64,000 bases of DNA from DAOPYU01 sp942493245. GTDB taxonomy: Bacteria; Sumerlaeota; Sumerlaeia; UBA8349. Location: assembly GCA_942493245.1 (NCBI GenBank), contig OW818685.1, positions 1,736,001-1,800,000 on the forward strand. The letters run 5' to 3'. Positions 1 to 11,300 of the stretch are shown here, in pieces (within the stretch, counting starts at the first letter, position 1; each line of letters begins with the position of its first letter). Made by a program: the position numbers and the translations under genes. The notes beneath the pieces are model-generated. The model ran no database searches and had not been told where the DNA came from. It saw nothing but the letters and a program-made list of their open reading frames with translations.

Positions 1-1
1 A

Positions 2-526
2 CAGGGCCGGCACTCGCTCGAAGAAAACCTCCAGGATCTGCCGACCGCTTGCGACCGGGGCTCGAAAAAAGACAGCAAGGGCTTCAAGAAATCGTGGATC
101 GGCTACAAACTGCACGTCGATTGCATCGACGGCGACATCCCGGTCAGCACGATTCTGACGAGCGCCTCGCTGCACGATTCGCAGGCGGCAATCCCGCTGG
201 CGCAGATGACCGGCCAGCGCCTGACCAACCTCTACGACCTGATGGACTCGGCCTACGACGCGCCCGAAATCAAAGCGTTCAGCGAGGGGCTGGGGCACGT
301 GCCGATCATCGATCAAAATCCGCGCCGCGGCGAGAAGTTGCCGATGGATTCGCATCGGGCGGTCCGCTACCGCGAGCGCAGCGCGGCGGAACGGGTGATG
401 AGCAACATCAAGGACAACTACGGGGGACGGTTCGTGCGGGTGCGCGGGGCGGCCAAGGTGATGTGCCACCTGATGTTCGGGATCGTGGCGATGACGGCCC
501 GTCAAATTTTCGCGTTGCTGAGATGA
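2..526 (+). CDS. DDE transposase, C-terminal part (5' end outside window)
   Basis: Reading from base 2 without a start codon gives about 174 residues of an IS4/IS5-like DDE transposase. It contains GYKLHVD, then a TSASLHDSQ stretch typical of the segment before the second catalytic Asp, then LMDSAYD (candidate second Asp) and RYRERSAAERV (candidate catalytic Glu), and ends with a hydrophobic helix and TGA at 524-526. The in-frame ATG at 206 is internal to the domain and is not the real start. The longer ORF in another frame over the same bases is Arg/Gly-rich and looks like a shadow. The exact IS family cannot be fixed without the upstream part. Confidence 0.75.
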   Translation, partial: QGRHSLEENLQDLPTACDRGSKKDSKGFKKSWIGYKLHVDCIDGDIPVSTILTSASLHDSQAAIPLAQMTGQRLTNLYDLMDSAYDAPEIKAFSEGLGHVPIIDQNPRRGEKLPMDSHRAVRYRERSAAERVMSNIKDNYGGRFVRVRGAAKVMCHLMFGIVAMTARQIFALLR

Positions 527-934
527 GCGGCCCGGGGCGAATCGAAATGGAAGGGAGAAAATCAACGGCGAAACCGCCGAGTGGCAATCGCACGCCCCGT
601 CCCCAGCGAAAAAGGGCGATTTTGGCGGTAAAGAGCAAGCGAACAGGCGTTCTCGCTCAGAAATCATCTCCCCGAAACGATTAGCCCCGCTTTTTCGCCG
701 TTTTGCCCAATACTTTTGCAAGAGGCTCTATCGTGTATTAATTTGGGTGCCAGCCAGTCCTCTATAATTTTCTTGACACGTGAATAAAATAAACAGATGC
801 TTTGCACGTGCATGATTTCAGGGCGCTTGGGGTGTGGATATTGTTTCCACTAAAACACGTAATCGTTTTCGGCTGTATGAAACCGAATTGCATGGGTGAT
901 GGGTTCAAACAGCCAGTCCACAAGGAGGTAAAAC
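527..934. other. IS right flank and leader of the GH127 gene
   Basis: There is no convincing gene here. Bases 710-733 carry a TTTTGCAAGAGGCTC motif that resembles the terminal repeats of IS4/IS5-type elements, so the element probably ends near 733. A TATAAT hexamer lies at 763-768 without a good -35 partner. A strong ribosome binding site (AAGGAGG) at about 921-927 sets the start of the next gene at 935. Confidence 0.4.
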
Positions 935-3900
935 ATGTTATATCTTCAGGCGATGGTTCTTATTCTGTCGAGTATTTTTTGCGTCAACATCTACGCCGGC
1001 GAATCCCGGCCTGTTCCGGCGAACGGGGCCCAGGGGGTTGAGTTGCCCGTCACGTTGAGTTTCGCCCCCGGCGAAACCATGGAGGGCGCCTCCGCTCATT
1101 TCATTTTTATCGGTACTGATAAGGCAAAGGTTGCGGAGGCCTTTTATCGCAACCACGCGAATGTGGATGTGTATGAGTTGAAGACTCCTTCTTTCAAATT
1201 GTCGAATCTGAAACCAGAAATGACTTATTACTGGCGGGTCGATCTTTTCAATGATCAGATGGAGTCGCTGCGGACAGGCGGTATCTGGAGTTTTACGACG
1301 AAGAAGTCCAGTGGAGTTGTTTTTACACCGGATTTGAATGTTCGGCATGACCTCCTGGCCGGTGGCGTCGGTGAGACGGGATTTGATGGTTTCATCGGAA
1401 AAGGGTCGGGAGAAACTGCCGCCCGCATTGAGATTGCCGATGGTAAGCTGATTCTGGCTTCATCGAAGGGGCGCTATGAGGGCGATGCCCGTCCCCTAGG
1501 GCCACTTGTTTACAAAAAAGTCCAAGGTGATTTCAAAGTGACCGCCCGCATTGCGGAGTATCAACACACGGCCTTCAACAATGTTGGGCTGATGGCCAGA
1601 GCTGCCAACATCGAAGACGCCGGCAAAGGAGAAGATTGGGTCAGCGTCGATTATTTTCCGCTCTACGGAGGCATCTACGCCCGCATGAATGACGAAGGCC
1701 GTCGCGTGGAGGTCTGCGACAGCGGACAGGGGAAAAACGCCGACCGATGGATGCAACTCGAAATGCAAGGCAATCTGTTCTTCCTCCGGCATAGCGCCGA
1801 CGGTGTCAAATGGGTCGATTTGCCTTGTAATCCGATCGTACGCAATGATCTCGTCAATGTGCCGTTGCAGGTAGGCGTCTTCAATGCGACTTATAGCGAC
1901 AATCAAGGAACCGCGGCCGTCGAGCAGTTTACGCTGGAAACCCGCCCGCAGGTTCGGACTGCTCGCGTTCATTCTCCGGAAAACGGGCAGGTCGATGTGC
2001 CCAATGCGTGGCGACTGTCCTGGATTCCCGGCGTCGGAGCGCATGATCATGACATCTATCTGGGTACGTCTCGCGAAGCCGTGAAGGTCGGTCATCATCA
2101 GATGGCAAAGGGCGACAGCGTTTACCAGGGCCGACAGGAAAGCGCAAACGCGCAGTACTCTTTTTCCGACCTCAAAGACGGGCAGACCTATTATTGGCGA
2201 ATCGACGAAGTGGACGGTGAGACGATTCACGCTGGCGATGTCTGGGAGTTCACGATCTACAACCGGGACCTGAGTGATTTCAAGAAATACGGGCGTTCTG
2301 CGGAACTGACCCAGGCCTGGAGCGTTAAAGGAAATGGCACTGTTTCATTGGTGGAGACTGAAAATGGGAAGGGGATGAAACTGGAATTTGATCAAGCCCC
2401 GGCCGATTGCCCCTGGGCTGTAGCGGCCGAATATACCTTCGGAGAAAATCAGGACTGGTTCAGTTCCCTATACGCATTCCGATCCTTACTGATCGTGTAC
2501 AAAGGCAAAATGTCGAACGGCGCCGATAGATTGAGCCTGATCTTCGAGGACAATGACTGGGGTTCCCGCCAGACCGTTGTCGAATGTCCAGACAGCGCAA
2601 CGCGCCTTGGCAATGAGGCCTCGACGGCATGGAATGTCGATCTTCAGCAACTGGTTCAGAACAATCCGACATTCCGTCTGACCGATGTGAAGAAGATGAG
2701 CGTCGCGGTCGGCGCACCGGTCGGCAAAGCGGGCTCCGTGATCATTGAAGGTATCACGATCAATACACAGCGCGATTCTGACAAATGGCCCCCATACATA
2801 CACGCTGAAAAGTTTGTCGAGGCTGTGCCGTTCGACAAGGTGAAGGTTACGGACGGTCTTTGGCGCGAGCGGATGGATGTGAATCGCAAGGTGAGCCTCC
2901 CTCATGTCTGGAAGCGTTGCGAATCCTCACTCAAGGACAATGGGGAAGTATCCAAACGACTGGATAACTTCCGAAAAGCCGCCAGCGAAATAGAAGGCGG
3001 ATTTACCGGGATTTATTTCAACGACTCCGATGTGTATAAGATCATTGAGGGAACGGCCTATTCGCTGCATATGTATCCGGACGCCGAATTGGAAGCCAGC
3101 ACGGACAAAGTGATCGATTCGATCGCCGGGGCGCAATGGGAGGATGGCTATCTTTACACCTTCTACTCACTGCCCAAACGTCAACCTGAGCTGCGTTGGA
3201 GCGATGAGGGATCGATGCACGAAACGTATTGCGCCGGACACTTGTACGAGGCGGCAGTCGCCTATTACAAGGCCACAGGAAAGCGTAAACTGCTGGAGGT
3301 GGCCATCCGGTCTGCGAACAACATTTGCGAAACCTTTGGACCGGAAAAAAGAACGAATCCATCGGGACACCAGGAAGTCGAAATCGGCCTGATGAAACTC
3401 TACGATGTGACCGGAGACCGGAAGTATATGGAGATGGCCAAGTTCTTCATTGATGCCCGGGGTCGCTCGGTCAATGGCCGTCGTTTATATGGGGACTACA
3501 GCCAGGATCACATCCCGTTCATCGAACAGGAAAAGGGCGTGGGACATTCGGTGCGCGCCGGATATCTGTTCTGCGCGGCCGTGGATGTTCTCATGAAAAA
3601 CCGCGACGAGGCCTATGCCAACTCCACAATGCGTTTGTGGGACAATATCACGAATACGAAGACCTACCTGACCGGCGGTATCGGTCAACCCGGCGGACCG
3701 GAAGGCTTCGCCGGCGAGTACGAGCTGGGTAACGATTGTTACGCCGAGACCTGCTCGGGCATCGCTTTTGCCATGTGGAATCATCGTTTGCACAAAATGA
3801 CCGGCGAGAGCAAATACATGGATCTGGTCGAACGCATTCTTCTGAACAACACGCTCAGCTCACTCTCTTACGAAGGGAACAAACATTATTACACCAATCC

Positions 3901-4645
3901 ATTGACGACTGATGGACGCGAACGTTGGGAATGGCCGGGGCATGATTGCGCCTGCTGCCCGTCGAGCCAGGTGCGAACGATCGCGTCCATCAGCGGATAT
4001 GTTTACACTCACAATCAGGATATGATCATCGTCAACATGTTCATGCCGTCCGAAGGGACGATCTCGATGGGCGACAATCCTGTTTCGATCAAACAGGAAA
4101 CCGGCTACCCCTGGTTCGGCAATGTGAAGTTGACCATAAACCCGAAGAGGTCTGCGAAATTTTCCGTCAAATTGCGGATTCCAGGCTGGGCGCGCAACGA
4201 ACCGATCCCGGGGAACCTGTACAAGTATTTGGGGGATAAAAGTGAACCGGTCACGGTAAAGGTTAATGGCAAAACCGTCGATGCGTTTGTTGCGCATGGA
4301 TATATCACACTCGATCGTCAGTGGGAATCCGGTGATGTGATCGAATTGTCTCTGCCCATGTCGGTTCGTCGCGTGGTGTGTCACCCGAATGCAAAAGCGA
4401 ACGAGGGGTTGGTTGCCATCGAACGGGGTCCGATCGTTTACTGCGCCGAGTTCAAAGACAATGAGGGATTGGACGTGCGTAATCTGAAGATCTCAGACGA
4501 CGTGACTTTCGATGCGACCTATGAAAAGGGTTTCTACAATGGCGTAGTTACCTTGAAAGGTGACAATGGCATCAAATTTATCCCATATTATCTGTATTCC
4601 AACCGCGGCAAGGGATGGATGCGGATTTGGATGCCTCGACAATAA
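935..4645 (+). CDS. secreted GH127-like beta-L-arabinofuranosidase, multidomain
   Basis: The protein has 1236 residues with a signal peptide (1-22). An FN3-like segment ends near 125, followed by a DUF1349/LamG-like beta-sandwich (about 140-340), a second FN3-like domain, a galactose-binding-like domain (about 450-610) and a GH127 (DUF1680) catalytic domain from about 635, which begins PFDKVKVTDGLWRERM. Family knowledge: GH127 is a retaining enzyme with a cysteine nucleophile and a zinc site made of Glu and three Cys. E938 and C940 (AETCSG) and C1007, C1008 (CACCPSSQ) match that site, so activity is likely. The likely role is removing arabinofuranose from plant or glycoprotein glycans outside the cytoplasm. 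The start at 935 has AAGGAGG 7 bases upstream. A degraded second copy follows directly. Confidence 0.88.
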   Translation: MLYLQAMVLILSSIFCVNIYAGESRPVPANGAQGVELPVTLSFAPGETMEGASAHFIFIGTDKAKVAEAFYRNHANVDVYELKTPSFKLSNLKPEMTYYWRVDLFNDQMESLRTGGIWSFTTKKSSGVVFTPDLNVRHDLLAGGVGETGFDGFIGKGSGETAARIEIADGKLILASSKGRYEGDARPLGPLVYKKVQGDFKVTARIAEYQHTAFNNVGLMARAANIEDAGKGEDWVSVDYFPLYGGIYARMNDEGRRVEVCDSGQGKNADRWMQLEMQGNLFFLRHSADGVKWVDLPCNPIVRNDLVNVPLQVGVFNATYSDNQGTAAVEQFTLETRPQVRTARVHSPENGQVDVPNAWRLSWIPGVGAHDHDIYLGTSREAVKVGHHQMAKGDSVYQGRQESANAQYSFSDLKDGQTYYWRIDEVDGETIHAGDVWEFTIYNRDLSDFKKYGRSAELTQAWSVKGNGTVSLVETENGKGMKLEFDQAPADCPWAVAAEYTFGENQDWFSSLYAFRSLLIVYKGKMSNGADRLSLIFEDNDWGSRQTVVECPDSATRLGNEASTAWNVDLQQLVQNNPTFRLTDVKKMSVAVGAPVGKAGSVIIEGITINTQRDSDKWPPYIHAEKFVEAVPFDKVKVTDGLWRERMDVNRKVSLPHVWKRCESSLKDNGEVSKRLDNFRKAASEIEGGFTGIYFNDSDVYKIIEGTAYSLHMYPDAELEASTDKVIDSIAGAQWEDGYLYTFYSLPKRQPELRWSDEGSMHETYCAGHLYEAAVAYYKATGKRKLLEVAIRSANNICETFGPEKRTNPSGHQEVEIGLMKLYDVTGDRKYMEMAKFFIDARGRSVNGRRLYGDYSQDHIPFIEQEKGVGHSVRAGYLFCAAVDVLMKNRDEAYANSTMRLWDNITNTKTYLTGGIGQPGGPEGFAGEYELGNDCYAETCSGIAFAMWNHRLHKMTGESKYMDLVERILLNNTLSSLSYEGNKHYYTNPLTTDGRERWEWPGHDCACCPSSQVRTIASISGYVYTHNQDMIIVNMFMPSEGTISMGDNPVSIKQETGYPWFGNVKLTINPKRSAKFSVKLRIPGWARNEPIPGNLYKYLGDKSEPVTVKVNGKTVDAFVAHGYITLDRQWESGDVIELSLPMSVRRVVCHPNAKANEGLVAIERGPIVYCAEFKDNEGLDVRNLKISDDVTFDATYEKGFYNGVVTLKGDNGIKFIPYYLYSNRGKGWMRIWMPRQ

Positions 4646-4689
4646 TCCAGGGCGATTTTGAAAATCACGACATTACGAGGATAATCCAA

Positions 4690-5133
4690 GTGAACGTTTG
4701 CACGTTTGCCTTGATGACATCCATCGCTTTCGCTTCATGTACAGTGGCGCAAACCAATGCGCCGGTCACTTCCCAGGAGAAATTGTTTCCGTTGCGCGAC
4801 ATTCGGTTGACCGGCGGGCCACTGAAAGAACAGCAGGATCTGAACCGTAAGTATTTGCTGAAACTTGAACCCGACCGGCTATTGAGCTGGTTCCGCAAGG
4901 AAGCGGGATTGGAAGAGAAAGATCCGCCTTATCATAGGATGGGAGTCCAAATCTCCATTCCTGCCGGGACACAACAAGTCCCGAACTGGAATCTGTTTCC
5001 GATGCCGAGGGAAAGATTGTCCGGAAAGCGGACCTCGGTGGTGTCTTGGCTTGGTACGAACGGGAGGCGGCTTGAGTTGAGAGGCAACATTGGATCCGAG
5101 TTTCTCCAGCAAAGATGGCTGCTCTCGTCATGA
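4690..5133 (+). pseudogene. frameshifted remnant of a second GH127-like lipoprotein
   Basis: A GTG at 4690 opens a signal sequence with a lipobox-like AFASC, then FPLRDIRLTGGP and RKYLLKLEPDRLLSWFRKEAG, the classic N-terminus of DUF1680/GH127 enzymes. After EEKDPPY (near 4930) family resemblance in this frame stops. The next expected motif (GWES, then PGH) appears in another frame, as IIGWESKSPFLPGHN. A further segment (DAEGKIVRKADLGGVLAWYERE) occurs in the third frame. The rest of the approximately 600-residue enzyme is absent before the terminator at 5225. I read it as a decayed, truncated gene from the same sugar-degradation operon as the intact enzyme upstream. A sequencing frameshift alone would not explain the missing catalytic part. 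Confidence 0.65.
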
Positions 5134-5224
5134 ACAAGGGACAACTGCATCGGTTCTACTTTGACCAGAAAAATGCAGTTACACTCGCCCCATTTTTGTC
5201 CCCAAAATCGCGACAATCCTCTCA

Positions 5225-5270
5225 AAAGAGGAGAGGGAGAAAGCCCTTTTCGGACTTTCTCCCCCTCTTT
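5225..5270. terminator. bidirectional terminator-like hairpin
   Basis: AAAGAGG..GGGAGAAAG pairs with CTTTCTCCCCCTCTTT around a loop near 5244-5254, with a 3-base bulge. An A-run precedes and a T-run follows (near 5275-5283). It lies between convergent genes: the GH127 pair (+) and the giant InlB protein (-). Confidence 0.6.
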
Positions 5271-5295
5271 AATTCCTTTTTTTCTCAAGCGCTTT

Positions 5296-5327
5296 GTTCG
5301 GGCGGGAGGCAAGCCTCCCGCCCGAAC
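5296..5327. repeat. perfect 15-bp palindrome
   Basis: GTTCGGGCGGGAGGC, two bases (AA), then its exact reverse complement. It is GC-rich and lies 24 bp beyond the stop of the giant minus-strand gene. It looks like a REP-type intergenic palindrome and may help stop transcription. Confidence 0.65.
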
Positions 5328-5350
5328 TCGTTACCGCCTTTCCCCGTGTC

Positions 5351-8300
5351 TTACGCCCCGGGGTTGATCACGATCGGCTGAACCGGTGTCTTGGGCAGGA
5401 TTTTCAGCTTCGACACCAGAGCCGGGTCGAGGAACGCAGCGCCTTCCACCACTCCGGACTTCGTCTGGAGGATGTTGATGCCGCCCGACTTCGTCGGGGC
5501 GCCCGTCGCCGCGTCGTAACCCGCGTAGAAGTAGCCCGAAACGCCTGTCTGAGCGGACACCTTGCCGATCGCCACGCCCTTCGAGCTCGGCTGGCCCTTG
5601 ACGACCAGCGCCAGCGGAGAGCCGGCCGTGCCGACCGCGCCGCCCACGCCCTTCTTCGCCGTCGCCTGGATCAACACCAGGTCCTTCGACGACTGGATCA
5701 GGCCGCAGCGCAGGTTGCCGCCCGACACCGTCACCTTGTCGATCGCGCCCACGAGCTCGTCCGCCACCAGCGGGCCGCCCGAGACCGTGATGGCCTTGAG
5801 CGTGCTGCCCTGGATCGAGCACGGGGTCGCCTCGGCCGGAGCCGACGTCGTGTTGCCCACCTGCAGTTCGTTGACCACCACCGGCAGCGAGCCGATCGCG
5901 CCCAGACTCGTCCGCGTCGCCTTCGAGGCGTCCTTGTACGTCTTCGACGCCACGTTGAGCAACTTGATCGGCTGAGCCGTCGTCGCGGTCGAGCCGACTT
6001 CCTCGACCACCGCGCCCGTCACCTTGATGGACATCGGCGTCGTGCCCGCGCTCGTCGTCTGGATGAACGTGCGAGCGTACAGACCCGCGCCCGAGTCCTT
6101 CGTCGCCGCGATCGAGATCGAGCCGAACTCGTTCGCCGTCAGGAACGTGACCGACTTGGCCGAAACCGACTTGGCCAGGTCGCGCACGACGAGAGCCAGC
6201 ACCGGAACGTCGAACGCCAGCGTCTTGACGCTGCCGTTGACCCGCAGCATCGGAACCTGCGTCACGCTCGTCAGGTAGTAGATCCCCTTGGCCGCATTGT
6301 CCACCGCGTTCGAGGGCATCTTCTTCAGCAACGCGATCTTGATCGTACCCGGGTTCGAACCGGCAATCGTCGGCTCAAACGTCAGGTCGTTCGACGCGCT
6401 GCGCACCAGCGTGTAGCCCTTGCACGTGACCTTGTAGTTCGCAGCCGCGAACACCTCGGCCATCACCGTCGCCGTCGCCGGCAGACTCGGCGTACCCAGG
6501 TTTTCCTGGGCGTCAAGAGCCGTGACCACGTAGGCATACGGGATCGCCGGGCTGGCCGTGTCGTCGGCAAACGCGTTCGTACCGGTCCCAACCAGCGCAT
6601 CCGCCGCGCTCACCGTCCAGCTGAGCGTATGGGTCGAGTCCACAGCCGTCCGCTCGATCAGGTAAGCCGTCGCGCTCGTCACGGAATCCCAGTTCAGCAG
6701 CACGCGGAACGTGTTGCCCGAAGCCGTCACGTTCGCCGGAGCGGGCAGACCCGACAACTCGAACTTCGCCGTCAGCGACTTGTTCGCCGCGGGCATCGTG
6801 TAAGCGTACGACGTCAGCGACGAAAGCAACGTCGCGCCGTCGTACCAGCCCACGAACTCGTAGTTTTCAGCCGCCGTTGCCGTCAGCGTCACCGCCGCGC
6901 CCGCCGCATAGGAAGCCTGATTGGGCGTCTTCGACACCGTGCCGCCGTTGGCCGGATCGGCCGCCAGCGTCAGCGTGTAGGTCGGAACCACGACGACCGC
7001 CTTGAACTTCGCCGTGAAGGTTTTGTTCGCAGCCACCGTGTACACGAAGGAAGCCTGCGTCGAGGCCGTCGTTGCACCATCGAGCCAGCCGCGGAATGTG
7101 TACCCCTCGGCCGCCACGGCACTCAAGGTCACCTGATCGCCGTTGGAGTAGGACGCCTGGTCCGGAGCCTTCGAGACCGTGCCGCCCGCAGCCGGATCGG
7201 CCACCACGTTCACCTGATAAGTCGGAGGCCCAACCTGAACTTTGAACTTCGCCGTGAGGGTCTTGTTCTCGGCGGGCATCGTGTAGGGCGACGTCACCGT
7301 CGTCGTACCGTCGAGCCAACCGCGGAACTCATACCCCTCCGCCGGAGTCGCCGTCAAGGTCACCTGAGCGCCCGCTTCGTAGCCGGTCTGATCCGGAACC
7401 TTCGACACCGTGCCACCGATGGCCGGATCGGCCACCAGCGTCAACGTGTACGTGAGCACCTGCGTGAACTTCGCCGTGAAGGTCTTGCTGGCGCCCGCCA
7501 CCGTGTGAGCGTACGAAGCGTCCGTCGAGACCTGCGTTTCACCGTCGTACCAACCCGTGAACGTGAAGCCGTCGTTCGCCACCGCGGTCAACGTCACCAC
7601 CGTGTCGTTCGGGTAGGTCGCCGCATCCGGAGATTTCGTCACCGTACCGCCCGACACCGGGTCGGCCACCACCGTCACCAGGTACTGGCCTGCGACGATC
7701 TTCTTGTAGTTCGCCGTCAGGGTCGCAGCCGCGGCCGGCATCGTGTACTCGAACGACGCGTTCGTCGAAACCGTCGTCGCGCCATCCGTCCAACCGTGGA
7801 ACGCCCACGTGTCATCCGCAGCCGTCGCCGCCACCGTCACCTTCGCTCCAGCCAGGTAGGCGGGCAGGTCCGGCGTCTTCGTCAACGCCGAAACCGCCTC
7901 GGCGGGATTGGCCGCCAGCGTCAACGCGAACGTCGGGAGCGCCTCGAAGTTTGCCGTGACGGTCTTGTTGCCGTCCATCGTCACCTGGACCGACGTGCCG
8001 GTACCCGTGGCATCGCCCGTCCAGTCCACAAACTGATTGCCCACCGCCGACGTTTCCGTCAGCGTCACCACCGTGCCGGCGTCATACACGCCACCCGTCG
8101 GGTCCAGCACGACCGTGCCGCCGCCCACCGGGTTGACGATCACCGTCAGCGTGAACTGCTCCGGCGGAGTATCGAAGTTCGCCGTGACGGTCTTGTTGGC
8201 GTTCATCGTCACCGTGACGACCGGGTTGGTCCCCGAAGCGTCGCCCGTCCAGTTGACGAACCGCTTGCCCGCCTCCGCCGTCGCCGTCAGCTGCACCTGC

Positions 8301-11300
8301 GTGCCGTCGGCATAGTTCGGCAGATCCGGAGCCTTCGTCACCGTACCGAAACCTTCCGGCGCGACAAGCGTCGTCAGCGTGTAGGTCGGGATCAGTTCGA
8401 AGTTGGCCGTGATCGTCTTGTTGGCGTTCATCGTCACCTGCACCGCCGCCGTCGTGCCCGAAGCGTCGCCCGTCCAGTTGACAAAGCGGTAGCCCGCCGC
8501 CGGCGTCGCCGTCGCGGTCACCACCGTGCCCTCATTGTACGGACCCGTCGCCGGGTTGAGCGCCACCGAGCCGCCTTCGGCCGGGCTGACGTTCGCCGTC
8601 AGGGTGTAGGCGGTTGGCGTCCAAGCGTTGAAGGTCGCCGTGATGGTTTTGTTGGCGTCCACGACCAGCGTCAGCGGGTTCTTGTTCTCGTCGCCCGCCG
8701 GCACACCCGTCCAGCCGCCAAACGTGTCCTGACCCGTCGGAATCGCCGTCAGCACCACGCTCGAACCCTTGAGGTACGTGGTGTCGAGCGGATCCTTCGT
8801 GACAATCCCCTTGCCTGTGCCCGCGTTCGTCACCGTGACGGTGAAACGCTCGGCCGCCACACCCGCCTCGTAACAGCCCACGTCAATGCCCGCGCCCGAG
8901 GGCCGGAATTTGCCGGTGATGTCGGTTTTGACGCCGTTTTCGGCGCCCGCGTCAATCGCCGGGGAACCGGTCTGGAGGGTGTAGTCGAACACTTCGAAGG
9001 GCAGAGCCGCCACGACCGTCTCCGTCAGATCGCCCAGGACCGTCACCGAATTCGCCGTGTTGGCGACGATGAGGGTCTGGAGGCTCTGGGTTGTCGTGTC
9101 GGGATTGATCAAACGGCCCACGAGGGAGTTGGCCGCGCCAAACACATCGCCCGTGGCCGTCAGAAGGGTGGTGCTGGTGCCAGCCACGCCCGCCACCGAA
9201 GCCCACGAACCCACGATGCTCGCGCCGAACTTCGGATCGGCCGTGATGTCCGCGCCGCCCTGAAGGATCGAATCGTCGCCCGGGTTGTTCGACGTGTTTC
9301 CGGCGATCAGAACCGTATCGCGCCGGACCTTCGCGCCGCTTGTCGCGGACTCGCGCGCAAAGAGGCGATTGCCGACCTTGTTGTTGGCGATGATGTTGTT
9401 GGTGAAGTACAGCCCGCCCTGCTCATAGCGCGAAAGGATCAGGCCGTTTGTACCCGCCTGATTGTTCGCGAACGTGCAGTTGTCGAAGTTCGTCGAGCGG
9501 TACACATGGCCGAAAAGTCCACCCGCGACCGCGCCCTGAACGCCCGAGTAGTTCCCGGCGAACAGGCTGTTCTTGACCTTGATGTTGGTCCACCACACGA
9601 AGATCGCGCCGCCGAAGTCCTTCGAGTAGTTCCCGGCGAACACGCAGTTTTCAACGGTGAAGCCGCGGCTGCCGCCCTCGACCACGCCGATCGCGCCGCC
9701 GTAACGTCCGCCGACATCTGGGCCGCCGCAGCGGTTGCCGACGAACTTGCAGTTGCGCACGGCCACCGTGTAGTCCACGTTGTTGGCCACGATCGCCGAC
9801 CCGGAAGGCTCGAAAACTTCCCACGCGGTGTCGCGCACGTTGCCGCCCGTCATCACAAATCCATCGATCGTGACGTTCGAGAGGCCCGCGTCTTCCTGCG
9901 AAACCACACCGAAGAGACGCGTGTTGTCGGCCGTGTTGTAGAGGATCGAGAAGTTGTTGGCGTTCAGGTCGCGCTGGGAAAGTTCCGTTTCCGTCCCGGC
10001 GAACCCGCCATAGATGGCCATGCCCTTGTTTATGAAGGGCACGCTGGAAACCTTGACCGCGTCGGACATGTAGTAGTTGCCGCCGGCCACCCAGACTTCG
10101 CCCGAGTTGTTCAGCATGGCCTTGAGAACGGCCTTGCGGACATCGCCCATGGCGTCGTCCCAGGAAGAACCCAGACCCGTGCCGCCCTGCTTGACATGGA
10201 TCCGGTTGGGTGTCTTTCCGGCCGCCTCGACATCGGTGACCGCGCCTTCGGTCTGCACGCTGTCGAACATGGCCTCCGCATAGCGATCGTCCTCATGCGA
10301 GGTCAATGACAGACCGATCAGGACTTTTTCACCCATCGGGATTGTTTCTTTTCTCAACTCCAGCCAGTCCACACCGTCCATCGAGGCCGAAGCGGTGAAC
10401 TCGTTGCCGACACGCGCCACACGGACATAATACGATCCGTTGCGGATGGCGCCCACGCCGTCGTTATCGGTGGCCGTCTGAGCGCCCGCTCGCGTGCAAT
10501 CGCGTTCGGGAACCGGGCGCCACTGCGCGCACGTACCCACGGCCACATTGTTCGTCACAACCGCCGAGAACCAACGCGAGCCGGCCGAGACGTCTTCGCG
10601 GATCATGACGCCGGCCTTGACCCAGTCGTTCAGGGCCTCGCCCTCGTCCGCTGTGATGCTCAGCACGGCCGCCTGGATGGCTCCGTCACCCTGAAGTTCC
10701 TGGAACGTAAAGCGGAATTCGTCGTCGCGGTTCCACTGATCGCGGCCTGCCGCCTTGATCGTGAAGATGCCGTTGTCGAGTTTCGCGCTGCCGGGCTTGG
10801 TGGCGTCGATGTTCCCGATATCCTTCGAGAACCAGGCGCCCTCTTTCGCCACGACACTACCCTTGAGCGCAACCGTCACGCTCGGGTTGGCCGGGTCGTT
10901 GCCCGTGATCGTCAGGTTGGCGGTCTTCTCGCCCAGCGTCGCGTTGGGCAGAAAAGCCAGTTTCACGATCAGTTCGTCGGCATCGTCGCCGCCGCGCACC
11001 AGCGCGCCGTAAGGCGCATCGAGCGCAACGCCGTTGAGGTCCGCGCCCACGATCGTGAAGTCCGTGCCGGTCAGCGCCAGCGGATTGATCAGCAACGCGG
11101 GCGAACCGAAGCCGCCGTTGGTGATCTTGATGTTGCGATAAACCGGGTTCGTGTCGGCATAGGCCGAACCGAAATTGGCGGCGGTCGCCGAGACGACCAT
11201 CTTCGGGCCTTCCGGAGGCGCCGTGAAAGTGCCCGTCAGACCGTACTTCTGCTGCAGGTAAAGCCCGACCTGCTGGGTTTCGGCATCGCTCAACACTCGG

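Noticed and set aside
5135..5381. Small ORFs between the GH127 remnant and the giant gene
   Set aside because: They overlap a terminator hairpin and a perfect palindrome and show no coding character.
5294..10309. 1671-codon plus-strand ORF antisense to the giant InlB gene
   Set aside because: Extremely Arg/His-rich low-complexity translation, no domain, no RBS. It is open because the GC-rich biased codons of the real gene rarely give stops on the opposite strand.
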